Shown: piece after piece, positions 10,701 to 20,197 of the stretch
Layout of the letters: each line of letters begins with the position of its first letter
How positions within the stretch are numbered: position 1 is the first letter of the stretch
Assembly (NCBI GenBank): GCA_004565275.1
Contig: SDOX01000017.1
Coordinates: 353,898-417,897, forward strand
Length of the DNA stretch: 64,000 nt
Direction of reading: 5' to 3'
Source: Nannochloropsis salina CCMP1776
Taxonomy: Eukaryota > Sar > Eustigmatophyceae > Eustigmatales > Monodopsidaceae
The notes under the pieces: generated by a model
Database searches by the model: none
Told to the model about the DNA's origin: nothing
Seen by the model: only the letters and a program-made list of their open reading frames with translations
Translations under genes and position numbers: made by a program

Positions 10701-11344
10701 ACGCTGACCTCAAGCCCGACAATTTAGTCGTGGATACCTCCATGTCCGTCTTGAAGATCTGCGACTTCGGCTCGGCGCTCCACACCCACGAGCTGGGAGG
10801 GAACGAGGCAGAGGAGGCAGCCACTAGCACGCCGTACCTGCAATCACGCTTCTATCGGGCCCCCGAGGTGATACTGGGGTACCCGCCCCGCGGGCCGGCC
10901 ATGGACATGTGGAGCGCGGGCACTACTATGTATGAGCTCTACACGGCCCGGGTGCTCTTCCCCGGCCGGCACAACAACGAGGTGCTTCGACAAATGATGG
11001 AGGTGAGGGGCCCGTTCTCGCGGAAGTTGCTAAAAAAGGCCAGCCCAGGGCTGAGGAGCCAACATTTCGACGAGGAGGGCATGTTCCTGGCGCGTGAATT
11101 GGACAAGGGGAGTCAAGTGGAAAGCGTGCGGGCACTACCCCCTCCCACGGGCCCAAGTAGGCAATTAGGGGAGATACTCTGCTCCCCCAAGATCATGGCC
11201 AGAATGCCGTCACAAACTCGGCAACAGGTCGAGCTTTTGCGTGTTTTTTTGGAGCAAGCTTTAGTCTTGGACCCAGCCAAGCGAGCGAGACCCGTCCAGG
11301 CGCTCCAACTTTTCAAGGGAAGAGGGAGCGGAGGGAAAAAGTGA
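7762..11344 (+). CDS. PRP4: PRP4-like spliceosomal protein kinase
   Basis: Four exons: 7762-9259, 9511-9656, 10120-10473, 10658-11344; all phases match, giving about 894 residues. The first ~500 residues are disordered and charged (SR, poly-Glu, EREEREMAERRARRAQML), as in PRPF4B. Exon 2 carries the hallmark linker DAEGYLAHRVGEVLHGRYK. The kinase domain (~545-880) has a Gly-rich loop (KGRGVFSSV), the VAIKVL lysine, a HADLKPDN catalytic loop, DFG within CDFGSA, and the activation segment TPYLQSRFYRAPEVILG typical of PRP4 and other CMGC kinases. The C-terminus has LDPAKRARPVQALQ. PRP4 phosphorylates tri-snRNP proteins PRP6 and PRP31 to activate the spliceosome in the nucleus. Exon 1 is highly GC-rich with GAG/GGA repeats. 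The start follows an in-frame stop, but an upstream 5' exon cannot be excluded. Confidence 0.87.
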
Positions 11345-11780
11345 GGGAGAGAAGCGCGATTTGCACTTGCATACTAGATGAAGTTTGTGCTTTGTCGGTA
11401 AGCGTGCGGTCGCTGCATGTTGATAGCGGTAGGACGGGGATGATTGTGTCATAGGGGGGGTAGTGTGCGCAGGATATATGACGGCCTGGAAAGGAGAGCA
11501 CTTTTGTAATGATAAATAAACCGAGCAAAGACAACCACACACATGTAATTTCAAATTCCTCTTTATTCTTGTTTCCAGATGTCGTGTCGTACTGCTTCTT
11601 AATGTGGCTTGTGGCCATAGGCTGTTGGTATTTGGTCATGGGCCAACCTCCCGGCAAACTTGCTACTTCCAAACAGACGCCCTTGCGCTTGTTGTTGCCC
11701 AACACAGCTTCCATGTCTCATTTTCTCACCTATGACACGTAATCTATGCGATTACAACTATATCAGGTTACAAGGCTGGA
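11345..11780. other. Intergenic, PRP4-like 3' end to NT5DC-type promoter
   Basis: About 436 bp between two genes on the same strand. It is AT-richer than its neighbours and includes an AATAAA-like ATAAATAAACC near 11510 that could serve poly(A) formation. No supported gene was found. Confidence 0.4.
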
Positions 11781-13637
11781 ATGTCATTTCGCATAAGCAA
11801 GGCGAGAGTGACGTTTAGAGCGGTCAGAAATGCCAGTAAGAGTAGCGGCAGATTATACCGGTGCTTTTGCACAGTCTCTACCAGCTCCAAGCGTGGTCCA
11901 TCATTGAGTGACATAACACACCCACATCCGCGGGTAAATCGGCTACTCCGCGAATACTTGGCAAAAATGGAGCAAGAGAGTGCAGATTTACCTAATTCCC
12001 TGCAGCAACCGGGGTACCAAGTGAAGCAAAGCCTGCCGCGCAAAGACCGCATATTCGTCAATAACTCGATAAATCTGGGCAAAGTCGACGTATTAGGTTT
12101 TGATTATGATTATACGCTTGTGAGTTACACCCACAAAATGGAAGGGCTGATTTACAGCATGGCCAAGGACTACCTGATCGAGCATTCGGGTTACCCGTCA
12201 GAAATGAAGACACGTCGAATGTACGATCCACGCTTTGCTGTTCGAGGGCTAGCGGTAGATGTGGACCGAGGATGGGTGCTGAAGCTTAGCTACATACACC
12301 AAATAGCACTCCGGACAGTATTCTGTGGGCGTCGGCGCCTGAGCAAAGAGGAAGTGGTGGCTGCGTACGGCGATGGTGCTCATGTCTCTCCACAATACCG
12401 GAACAACCACATGAAACCGCTTCTGGATTTGTTTGCCTTGTCGGAGGCTTGTCTAGTCGCGGACGTCCTGGATTACTTGAACGAGTTGAATATTCATCAT
12501 GACCGGCAGGCAGTAGTAGAAGACGTCTTACAAGCAATCAGTCATGTCCACACAAGTGGAGAGATGCACAAGACCGTGGTGCGAGACCCTCCCACCTACA
12601 TGCTACCCTCTCCACACCTGCGCGAAACATTGATGCGTTTCCGCGATGTCGGGAAAAAGCTGTTTCTGTGCTCCAACTCCAATTTTGAGTACGTTTCCGG
12701 CGGCCTGCAATTTTTGCTGGGGGGGGACTGGCAGGAGTTTTTTGACGTAGTCATCGTCTCTGCGGGGAAGCCAGGGTTCTACACATCCAACCGACCCTTC
12801 CGTCAGGTAGACAAGCGCACGGGGAAGATTCGTTGGACGGAAGTGACCACATTGGAGAAAGGGAAGGTCTATTCGCACGGCTCCCTGGAAGGCCTGACCA
12901 AATTGACGGGCTGGCAGGGGCCGCGAGTCTTGTACATCGGCGACCAGATCTGGGCGGACCTGGTGGGGGGTCGACGGAATCAGGGATGGCGCACCGGAGC
13001 CGTCATCCGAGAGTTGGAGTACGAGTTGGTGGTACAGCAGTCCAAAAAATACAGGCAGTACGCCCATCAAGCCGTCACGGTCACGGAACTGCTGCGTCTG
13101 GTTCAGGAGGAAATGGAGAAGATCCGGACCGAGGCCACGCAGGCGGCCGCGAAGACCACCGCGGGGGGGAAAGGTAAGGCAATAGAGACGCTCCCTTACC
13201 TGTTGCAAGAGGCGGACGTGCGAGTCTCGGACGGCCTGGAGGAGTATCTCCGGTACTTACAGACGGAGATGTCCAAGATGTTCAACGCAAACTTCGGCTC
13301 TGTCTTTCGTTCGGGGGGTGAGCCCACGCTCTTTGCATTCTCATTGCGACGATATGCGGACCTGTACCTGAGTAAGTTGGAGAACTTCCGTTTCTACTCT
13401 CCTATGCACCGCTTTTATCCGCAACGGGGCATCTCCATGCCGCACGACCCTTACATCCCGGCGATCGGGCGCCCCCCTCCCGCGACGGGAGACGAAAAAG
13501 CAAGCGGGGGCCAGGAATGGGCGAGCGTGGGCATAAAAGCCGTGTCTGAAGACAAGACATCGAGGAAGGAAGGCCGTGCGGGGGTATCGTCAGTGTCGTG
13601 TATGGCTGGTGGAACTAGACGGCGCCAGGATTCCTAG
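11781..13637 (+). CDS. HAD-type 5'-nucleotidase domain protein (NT5DC family)
   Basis: A single-exon 618-residue protein of the cytosolic purine 5'-nucleotidase/NT5DC family. The HAD motif I DVLGFDYDYTLVSY (DxDxT) is near residue 109, followed by the family-specific LIYSMAKDYLIEHSGYP. Motif II lies in KLFLCSNSNFEYV, and motif IV in VLYIGDQIWADLVGGRR near residue 384. The Leu/Tyr-rich C-terminal region (RFYSPMHRFYPQRGISMPHD) matches NT5DC2/3-like proteins. These are Mg-dependent phosphohydrolases; purine monophosphates are substrates for NT5C2, but substrates of NT5DC proteins are mostly unproven. The N-terminus (MSFRISKARVTFRAVRNASK) is basic and amphipathic, so mitochondrial import is possible, as for NT5DC3. 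The last ~50 residues are low-complexity. Confidence 0.85.
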   Translation: MSFRISKARVTFRAVRNASKSSGRLYRCFCTVSTSSKRGPSLSDITHPHPRVNRLLREYLAKMEQESADLPNSLQQPGYQVKQSLPRKDRIFVNNSINLGKVDVLGFDYDYTLVSYTHKMEGLIYSMAKDYLIEHSGYPSEMKTRRMYDPRFAVRGLAVDVDRGWVLKLSYIHQIALRTVFCGRRRLSKEEVVAAYGDGAHVSPQYRNNHMKPLLDLFALSEACLVADVLDYLNELNIHHDRQAVVEDVLQAISHVHTSGEMHKTVVRDPPTYMLPSPHLRETLMRFRDVGKKLFLCSNSNFEYVSGGLQFLLGGDWQEFFDVVIVSAGKPGFYTSNRPFRQVDKRTGKIRWTEVTTLEKGKVYSHGSLEGLTKLTGWQGPRVLYIGDQIWADLVGGRRNQGWRTGAVIRELEYELVVQQSKKYRQYAHQAVTVTELLRLVQEEMEKIRTEATQAAAKTTAGGKGKAIETLPYLLQEADVRVSDGLEEYLRYLQTEMSKMFNANFGSVFRSGGEPTLFAFSLRRYADLYLSKLENFRFYSPMHRFYPQRGISMPHDPYIPAIGRPPPATGDEKASGGQEWASVGIKAVSEDKTSRKEGRAGVSSVSCMAGGTRRRQDS

Positions 13638-14047
13638 CTTCGACGGAGGGGTCCCAATCTCTACCCTGCCTCACTCCCCTCCCCTCGCTCCGCCGACGAG
13701 TTGGAGTCAATAACAAGCGTCCGCCGTCTCCCGCCGGACCAGGTGCGTCATTCACCATATGACAGATTAATGAGTAGCCCGGGACGCATGACCTCTAGAG
13801 ATAAAATGGTATCGATCAAATGGTATGTCGCAAGCGCCTCGGCATGTAGTATCTTCCCCCATGCTACGTACAACGTACGAACACCCAAGCCTTCTTCGAA
13901 ATCTTCCCCCATTCTAAGTACAACGTACGAACACCCAAGCCTTCTACGAAATTTCCACTGTTTTATTTGCTTCTTTGGAGTTCTTGCTCAGTTATTTGAG
14001 AGAGAACGGACCGTTATCACAAGAGCGGGCTTTTGTAGCTTCCTTTC
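13638..14047. other. Convergent intergenic region
   Basis: About 410 bp between the stops of the NT5DC-type gene and AspRS. Apart from the 50 bp tandem repeat inside it, it contains only short open frames without recognisable similarity. Confidence 0.5.
13852..13951 (+). repeat. Two-copy 50 bp tandem repeat
   Basis: Copy 1 (13852-13901) and copy 2 (13902-13951) are adjacent and differ at only a few positions; each starts TCTTCCCCCAT and contains ACGTACGAACACCC. It lies in the region between the convergent NT5DC-type and AspRS genes, probably in 3' untranslated sequence. The near identity points to a recent local duplication. Confidence 0.9.
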
Positions 14048-15853
14048 TCAAGGCTCGCACCGGTTCGGATCGCGCGGGAACATGGAAGCCTTACGCACAT
14101 TATCCAACCCAAGATACAAAAATACTACCCGCTCCAATCCAATGCCCGCTCCCCCATGCGGCGGCACACCATGCCGAAAGGCATTAACGTAAGACTCTAA
14201 CGGCTCCATCGGCAAGCCCTTGGCCGCTATGGTCCGAGTCAGCAAGTCCGGATCATGGATACGTTGAGCGCCCGAACAGATCTCCTGGCCACGCAGAAAC
14301 ATGTCGTACGAGTTGCTGTAGGCGGCGTCAGACGGGCAGGGCATCGTGTAGAAGGGACGGACAGCCGATGGATATTTGTCGAGGATGAAAAAGTCTGCCC
14401 CGTGCCTCTTCTTGACGAGCTCCCCGAGTCGCAGCTCCTGGGCCCCGGTCAAGTCTTCCAGCTCGCCCACCTCGGGCATTCCTCCCTCCTCCCGCAGCAT
14501 CCGGATGGCTTCCGGCCAGTGCACGATGCAAGGCCCGTCCGTGAAGGCGACCGGGTCCGAGGCATATTGCTCTCGGATGATTGCCAGCTCCTTGGCAAAC
14601 CGCGTCTCCAAACCCTCGAAGATGTGTTTAAACATGCGGTGTGCGATGGCGAGGACCTCATTGTAATGCTCATCCAGCGTCATTTCCAGGTCCAGCCCCG
14701 TGAATTCGCACAGGTGTCGGCGCGTGTTGCTGTTCTCGGCGCGGAAGACGGGGCCAATCTCGAAGACCCTGCCTAGATCCGCCGACACCGCCATCTGCTT
14801 GTACAGCTGAGGAGATTGGGCCAGGCACGCGGGTCGACCAAAATAGTCGGTCTTAAACACGCCGGCTCCGCCCTCGCTCTCCCCTCCGATCAATTTGGGC
14901 GTGTGGATCTCCACAAATCCTTCCGCATAAAGACTTTCCCGAAAAAGCTGACAAACGCCCGATTGAATGCGCATGATGCAGTTGTTGGCAGGAACGCGCA
15001 GATCCAGCCACCGGTTATCCAGGCGAAGCTCCTGACCGATGCGAGGAAACGGTCGGTCGGTGCTTTGCGACGCTTCCACCTCAACCTCGGGCCGGCCCGC
15101 ATCTTCCAATTGAAACGGCAGGATCGCCTCGGCGGATGAGACTACGTAGACCCGTTGGATTGACAACTCCACGTCTGTGACCGAGCACGATTTCACTTGC
15201 GCAGCTTGTAAGGTGCCTTGCACGTCCACGACGCTCTCACAAGTGAGCCCGCCCATAAATTTCAGCATGGCCTTGGATCGCTCTGGTGCGCTTTTGTCCT
15301 TGAAATAACACGCCTGCACCGTCTCGAAAGGCCCTTGACGGAGGACAAGGAAACACGAATTGCCCTTTGCGCGGACGTTAGCAATACGGGCCCGGACCCA
15401 CACCACCTTGCCAGCGTCCGCGGCACTCAGCTTTCCCAGGTCGTGGAAATCCCGATGCAGTTCCGACTGGGACATGAGGCGCGTGTAATTAGCCACCGCG
15501 GGTACGGGATCGTCTCCCTCCGTAGGTTGATCGGATTGGGCATAAGATATTTCTGGATATGCTGCGGTTGCTGGGCTTGTACTTAAAAGAGGGTTAGTAC
15601 GTTGGCCAGGACTTGAAGTGCTCTTGTGAGGATTCCCACCAATGAAATTTCGATGTACTCTTCCCGGTACACTCACGGGTCTGATGAAGGCAGCGCTGTT
15701 GAATGGACTTATACATTTGAAAGCTCCTCTCCTCAGTATAGCTGATGCACTTCGCATGCCTGTGTTTCTCAGCACTGTGGTGGTGAGGAACAGAAGGAGG
15801 CCTGACGAGAAAAAGAGGCGCTTTGCGGGGCGGCAGTCAGGGCTAGAGACCAT
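14048..15853 (-). CDS. Aspartyl-tRNA synthetase, eukaryotic/archaeal type
   Basis: Class IIb synthetase that charges tRNA-Asp with aspartate. The order is an N-terminal OB-fold anticodon-binding domain (VRARIANVRAKGNSCFLVLR), then the catalytic core: GGESEGGAGVFKTDYFGRPACLAQSPQLYKQM, motif 2 FRAENSNTRRHLCEFTGLD, and motif 3 GAGIGLERVVFLYLGLDNVRK ending SMFPRDPNRCEP. This is the cytosolic (AspS2-like) form. The frame stays open upstream to an ATG at 16018. Internal starts at 15853 (hydrophobic leader, LFFSSGLLLFLTTTV) and 15757 (basic amphipathic MRSASAILRRGAFK) would give ER/plastid-type or mitochondrial presequences. The start used here is a compromise. Alternative starts could supply two compartments with one gene. 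It is convergent to the NT5DC-type gene and divergent from the SDR gene. Confidence 0.85.
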   Translation of the reverse strand: MVSSPDCRPAKRLFFSSGLLLFLTTTVLRNTGMRSASAILRRGAFKCISPFNSAAFIRPVSVPGRVHRNFIGGNPHKSTSSPGQRTNPLLSTSPATAAYPEISYAQSDQPTEGDDPVPAVANYTRLMSQSELHRDFHDLGKLSAADAGKVVWVRARIANVRAKGNSCFLVLRQGPFETVQACYFKDKSAPERSKAMLKFMGGLTCESVVDVQGTLQAAQVKSCSVTDVELSIQRVYVVSSAEAILPFQLEDAGRPEVEVEASQSTDRPFPRIGQELRLDNRWLDLRVPANNCIMRIQSGVCQLFRESLYAEGFVEIHTPKLIGGESEGGAGVFKTDYFGRPACLAQSPQLYKQMAVSADLGRVFEIGPVFRAENSNTRRHLCEFTGLDLEMTLDEHYNEVLAIAHRMFKHIFEGLETRFAKELAIIREQYASDPVAFTDGPCIVHWPEAIRMLREEGGMPEVGELEDLTGAQELRLGELVKKRHGADFFILDKYPSAVRPFYTMPCPSDAAYSNSYDMFLRGQEICSGAQRIHDPDLLTRTIAAKGLPMEPLESYVNAFRHGVPPHGGAGIGLERVVFLYLGLDNVRKASMFPRDPNRCEP

Positions 15854-16348
15854 CAGCAACGCACGCGCGATAATCCCATGCAACAGGGGAAGAGGCGCAG
15901 GATAGACGAGTGTCAGGAATGGCCTGAAAAGAGATGATTTAATGGGGTTATATATAAAAATAATGAGGGGATAAAAAGCGCTGGGAATTAGTTCAGCGCG
16001 CATGTTCAACCCCGCCACGTACGGACACCAAATCCCACTCCAGGCAAAGTACTAACTAGTACTTGCAAGTATCTCGCGTTGTTGAGAAAAGGTTGAAATT
16101 GCTCCATGACATATTGAAGCATCATACATGTCTCCACACGGCTTCCACTCGCTACATGTGTCCGTGAGTGCTAGAGTAGTACTCGCTGTCTCCCACTTGC
16201 CTCTCCCCCCGCAGTTGTTCGTCACGCCGCCACGACTCTCTTAGACCTTGGTGTCTCTATAGCCGAGCATATTGGAGCATTTCAATGACCTGACGAATTC
16301 CTTGCATATGATACATAGTTTTTACTCACAGCTGTCTGTGGTTCGAGA
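15854..16348. other. Divergent promoter region, AspRS / SDR
   Basis: About 495 bp between the chosen AspRS start and the SDR start; the AspRS frame remains open to 16018. A TATATAAAAA stretch lies at 15950-15959 and could be a promoter element on either strand. No other gene is visible. Confidence 0.4.
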
Positions 16349-17682
16349 ATGATGGGTATCAGATTCTCCGCTCTCCTCGTCGCCTTCCTCGCTTCCATCC
16401 CGTACCTCCTCGACCTAGCCACGCGCCGAGAATACCCAGTCCCACCTCCAGAAGGGGCCGTTGTGGTCACAGGCGCCTCAACTGGCATTGGTGCACATGC
16501 TGCCCATAGCCTAGCTCGAGCAGGCTTCCTTGTTTTTGCAGGTGTTCGGAAGGAACTAGACGGAGAGACCTTGAAGGCCGAGGCCCCGACGCTAGAATCT
16601 CAGGAAAATATAGTACCCATCATCCTCGATGTGACGAAGCAAGAGCAGATTGATAAAGCTGTGCAAACTGTCAGCAGTACATTGGCCTCTTTGGAAGGAA
16701 GGCCTCTTGTAGGGCTGGTGAACAACGCCGGCGTGGGCGGGTCAAACAAGCCTGTCGAGTTTCAGAGCATGGATGACTTGCGCTGGCTTTTTGACGTGAA
16801 TTTTTTTGGTGCCATCGCCACCACCAAGGCATTTTTAGCCCACCTCCGTGCCAGTAAAGGGAGGGTCATCAACATCAGCAGCTTGGCCGGTCTGACTGTG
16901 GCGCCCTTCATGACGGACTACTGTGCGAGCAAGTGGGCGTTAGAGGCGTTTTCCGACGCCTTGCGCGTTGAAATGGGGGAGCTTGGAGTCTCGGTGTCAG
17001 TGGTCGAGCCGGCCTATGTCACAAGCGCAATTTTTGGCAAAATAGCTACCAGGGTGAAAGAAACCGCGGACTCTGTGTCCGAAAAGGTGGGAATGTGGTT
17101 ATGGCGGTCCTCCTCGTTTCCTTCAGCTTGCCCGCTCCCGCTAACGCTCAATTCACACCCCTCGCCGTCATTGCATCTTGCAGGTTATGGAAGTATACGG
17201 CCATCTCGTACAGAATCCCGCGTACACGCGACGGTGCATCGAGAAGGCGAGTCCCCCCACCGTGACGAGTGACGCCATCCTCCACGCCCTAACCGCCAAG
17301 CACCCACAGACCCGCTACGTGGTTGCCAACGTAGATGGTAAGTTTAGATTCATCTTTTCCTGGGCGGATGCGGATACTAGGGGCGGGCTCTGAAGTAGAT
17401 CCGTGGGGACAGGTAGAGGGGCGCGGGGGGATGAAAGGAGCAGAGGGATCGGAGAGGCCGCCCAAATGCGCTCCCACCCCTTTCTCAGCGCCCATAAGCA
17501 TCCATACGTCAATCATTTCTCTCATTTGATCGCGCCCACCCCTCCTACCTCCCCCGGTGACTCGCTGCTTCCCATCAGGCCTGTCCGCGAAAGTCATCGG
17601 GTGGATGATATGGATGTTCAACGACCGAATCAAGGACAAGCTCATCGAGATTTCCCGGCTCAGACAGCGCAAGGCGCAGTAA
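16349..17682 (+). CDS. Membrane-anchored short-chain dehydrogenase/reductase (retinol/hydroxysteroid DH-like)
   Basis: Three exons: 16349-17086, 17184-17337, 17579-17682 (phases 0 and 1), about 331 residues. Classical SDR motifs are present: cofactor loop VVVTGASTGIG near residue 40, NNAGVGG, INISSLAG with the catalytic Ser, and the active site YCASK near residue 190, followed by VSVVEPAYVTS. An N-terminal hydrophobic segment (RFSALLVAFLASIPYLLDLA) looks like a membrane anchor. The last exon adds a second hydrophobic/amphipathic stretch (VIGWMIWMFNDRI) and a basic tail. This layout is usual for ER or lipid-droplet enzymes such as 11-cis-retinol and 17-beta-hydroxysteroid dehydrogenases. The NAD(P)-dependent oxidation or reduction of a lipid alcohol/ketone is likely; the substrate is unknown. 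Confidence 0.82.
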
Positions 17683-18380
17683 ATGCCAGGGACGAATATT
17701 TTCTTTTCAACAGTTGGGTTGGGGAAGGGGTATCCATGGGTGTCGGGGTCGGAAGCATGGGGGGCCAGCCGCGTGCAGCAAGAATGATATCAAGGGAAAG
17801 AAGAGGGGGCACGGGCCAGGAGTCCTCCCTGTCTGCCCGCAGGACGGATCGATCGTTGGAGAGAAAGCAAAAGGTTTTGGATACAGAGCATCAAATCAAT
17901 AGCGGGGCGTGGCTGAGTGGATAAAGGCGTGAGGAAGCGCCTGCAGGAGCGTTGCCTGGGTCTTCGGTAGGGCCAGTGGCAAAGGAGGGTAGGACAAAAT
18001 TTCGAAAAGAATGCGATGAAATGAAACAAGGACGCCGCTGCACTTGAGCGTACAAGTGAAGGCTGGGCTCAGCTGTCCACTACTACGCGCTTAAAATTTT
18101 CGTGATTCCGTTTTGGCCAAGGCGGCTACTGCTACTGAGCTAGGGTGTAACAGGCGCTGGCATCCATTTCTAAAAGCTGAAACTGACACAAATGTACATG
18201 ACTGTCCCGACAACGTCACTGCAGCTCCCCGGTGGCGATTGGATCAGGCGAAGAAAGGCGAAATCGCTCAAATAAAGAGGGAGGCTTCCTGGTCGCCCCT
18301 GCGGCAACGTCCGCCTTCTTGCGAGGCACCGTGACCACGCGCACTCCCGTCCACCCCCTCGCTTTTTCCTGCTCTCCTCC
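17683..18380. other. Convergent intergenic region
   Basis: About 700 bp between the stops of the SDR gene and the Fe-S carrier gene. Only short, unsupported frames occur. A tRNA D-arm-like string at 17911-17929 is not followed by a T-arm and was rejected as a tRNA. Confidence 0.45.
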
Positions 18381-19738
18381 CTACACCCCAAAAGAGGAAC
18401 CGCACCCGCAGCTTTCCTGGGCGTTCGGGTTCAAAAACGCGAACCCTCCCCCGATCAACTGATCCTTAAAGTCCAGGCGAAGGCCGAAAAGGTAGAGCAA
18501 ACTCTTGGGATCCACGACGCAGGAGAAGTGGTGCTCGCTGTAGCTCTCCACGTGGTCTTCCTCGGTCACCTCCTGGAGGATGGATGGGGAGAGGGCGGGA
18601 AGGAGGAAGGGGGTGAGTTTTTCGCGCCACCACGCCCGGGCCTTTGTGGATCCGCGACACTCCCACACCACCCGAGGAACGCACCTCCGGCTTCATCACG
18701 TCCAGGACGTAGCTCATGCCTGAGCAACCCCCTGACCGCACCCCCATCCGCAGGTACAGGTGCTCCACTCCTTGCTTCGCGCGCAGGTCTTCCAAATGCT
18801 TGAGGGCCGAGTCTGAGACGGTGATGACCCGTTCCGTCACATCCGATACTCCTTCAGATTTCTCTGTGGACGGAAGGAAAGGGAGGGCACAGAAATGAGA
18901 GGGGGAGAAAGAACTCAACAAAGCTTTATCTACGCCCCCACAACCTCCTCTCTAACCCTCTTCCCCTATTCTTGATCGTCCCATTTTCGCCTCTTTAACC
19001 TAAGCTTTCATCGCGTCCATCGGCGAAACGCGCGATTTTCAATTTCTCGAAAGATTCATTCCCCGTCCTCTTTATAGCCAGCATGACGTACCTGCCACCT
19101 CCGCCCATAGCTGGCTACTACCTAAGCGCGGTACTGCCTTGCCTACGGACAATCCAGATATGACACTCATCGCTGTCGTAAATTCGTAAACATCGGATCG
19201 TTGGAGATGAAGGAAGTAAGTCATGACTTTCTGCTTGCAGCGCTTTATTCTCGTGAACTTTTAAACAAAATAGACCACAAGCTGTTGCTCAATCGCGGCT
19301 TGCTACATGACATGTACACATGCGTGTTACTGATTTGAGAGATTGACGAGTGCATAAAGTCTCTCCCACGTCACATACTCTGCTCTGGATGAGCAGAATG
19401 ACCAAAGCCGCAGACCCAGCACATCCTCACACCTCTGGAATGCTAGGGCACACAGTGGTGGTACATCCATACACCACATTCTTGCCAAAACAGCCATACG
19501 AGATGCTCGCCTTGAGGCAGGAGCGAGATGGGAGCACACGAGACTCAAGCAGATGAACTAAGGCTGCGAAAGAAAGTTGCTGGCTGCGGTAACCTGGCTT
19601 ACCTGACGCTGACGACGACAATGACGAGGAGGGCAGGTAGGGGACAAAGAAGCCATGCGTTATGGTACAGATGACCAGCAAGCCCAGCAAAAGAGAGAAG
19701 GGGGCAACAGTCCCCTGTAGAAGGAAGGGGCGATGCAT
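18381..19738 (-). CDS. A-type iron-sulfur carrier (SufA/IscA-like), plastid presequence
   Basis: Exons 19603-19738, 18685-18863 and 18381-18572; the phases (1, 0) fit and the product is about 168 residues. The mature part begins near [17 protein letters not shown] and has the three ligand cysteines of A-type carriers: [13 protein letters not shown] and the C-terminal CGCGSSF. These proteins bind Fe-S clusters or iron and hand them to apoproteins. Exon 1 encodes a signal-peptide-like hydrophobic core ([20 protein letters not shown]) with a THGF site, so a plastid SUF-type role is inferred. The exon-1 link rests on phase and a clear pyrimidine-tract acceptor, across a 739 bp intron; it could instead belong to another gene. 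The core protein call is firm, the targeting exon moderate. Confidence 0.75.
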
Positions 19739-20197
19739 TTGTGCCCGGTACCTGAACTTGGAAATACCGCGGGAGAGAGGACTTAAGCTCCAAATATGGA
19801 CAGCAACCAGGCATAGTCGCTTCTACATTTCCACCACACATGAAACATTGCGGTAATGCATCAATGAAGCACGGGAGGCGGCGTGTGCTGGGTGCGTGTG
19901 CCCGCCGGAGCGACAGTCGTCTGTCGTTGACTTACTTCCATGATGAGAGCGCGAGAATCCGGCACCGAGGGTTGAGGCCTTTTCCATCATAAAGGCAGGT
20001 TGCGGTCTTTTCCATCACCCCCCCACGTCATCAGCAGCGGGCGGAGCAGGGCCGTACCCTTTTCCATCACAATCATCGAGTCGCCCAGCTCCCGGGTGCC
20101 GTTGTGGGAGCAGAAAACAGCACGTTTTGCAGGTCTCACCCTGGGTACATGTACTTTTCGCGCACGAAATTTGTAAGCCTGTTAATTATTAAATGAT
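19739..20197. other. Divergent promoter region, Fe-S carrier / DEP kinase
   Basis: About 459 bp between start codons pointing apart. It carries three copies of an 11-mer listed separately. No other gene is visible. Confidence 0.5.
19979..20069. promoter_or_regulatory. Triple CTTTTCCATCA motif
   Basis: The 11-mer CTTTTCCATCA occurs at 19979-19989, 20007-20017 and 20059-20069, all in the same orientation, within a divergent promoter region. Three exact copies in 91 bp are unlikely by chance and suggest a transcription-factor site or a decayed local duplication. Function is inferred only. Confidence 0.5.

Noticed and set aside
17905-17985. tRNA-like sequence with a D-arm-like GGCTGAGTGGATAAAGGCG
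   Set aside because: No matching T-arm (GGTTCGANNCC) or acceptor-stem pairing follows at the right distance.
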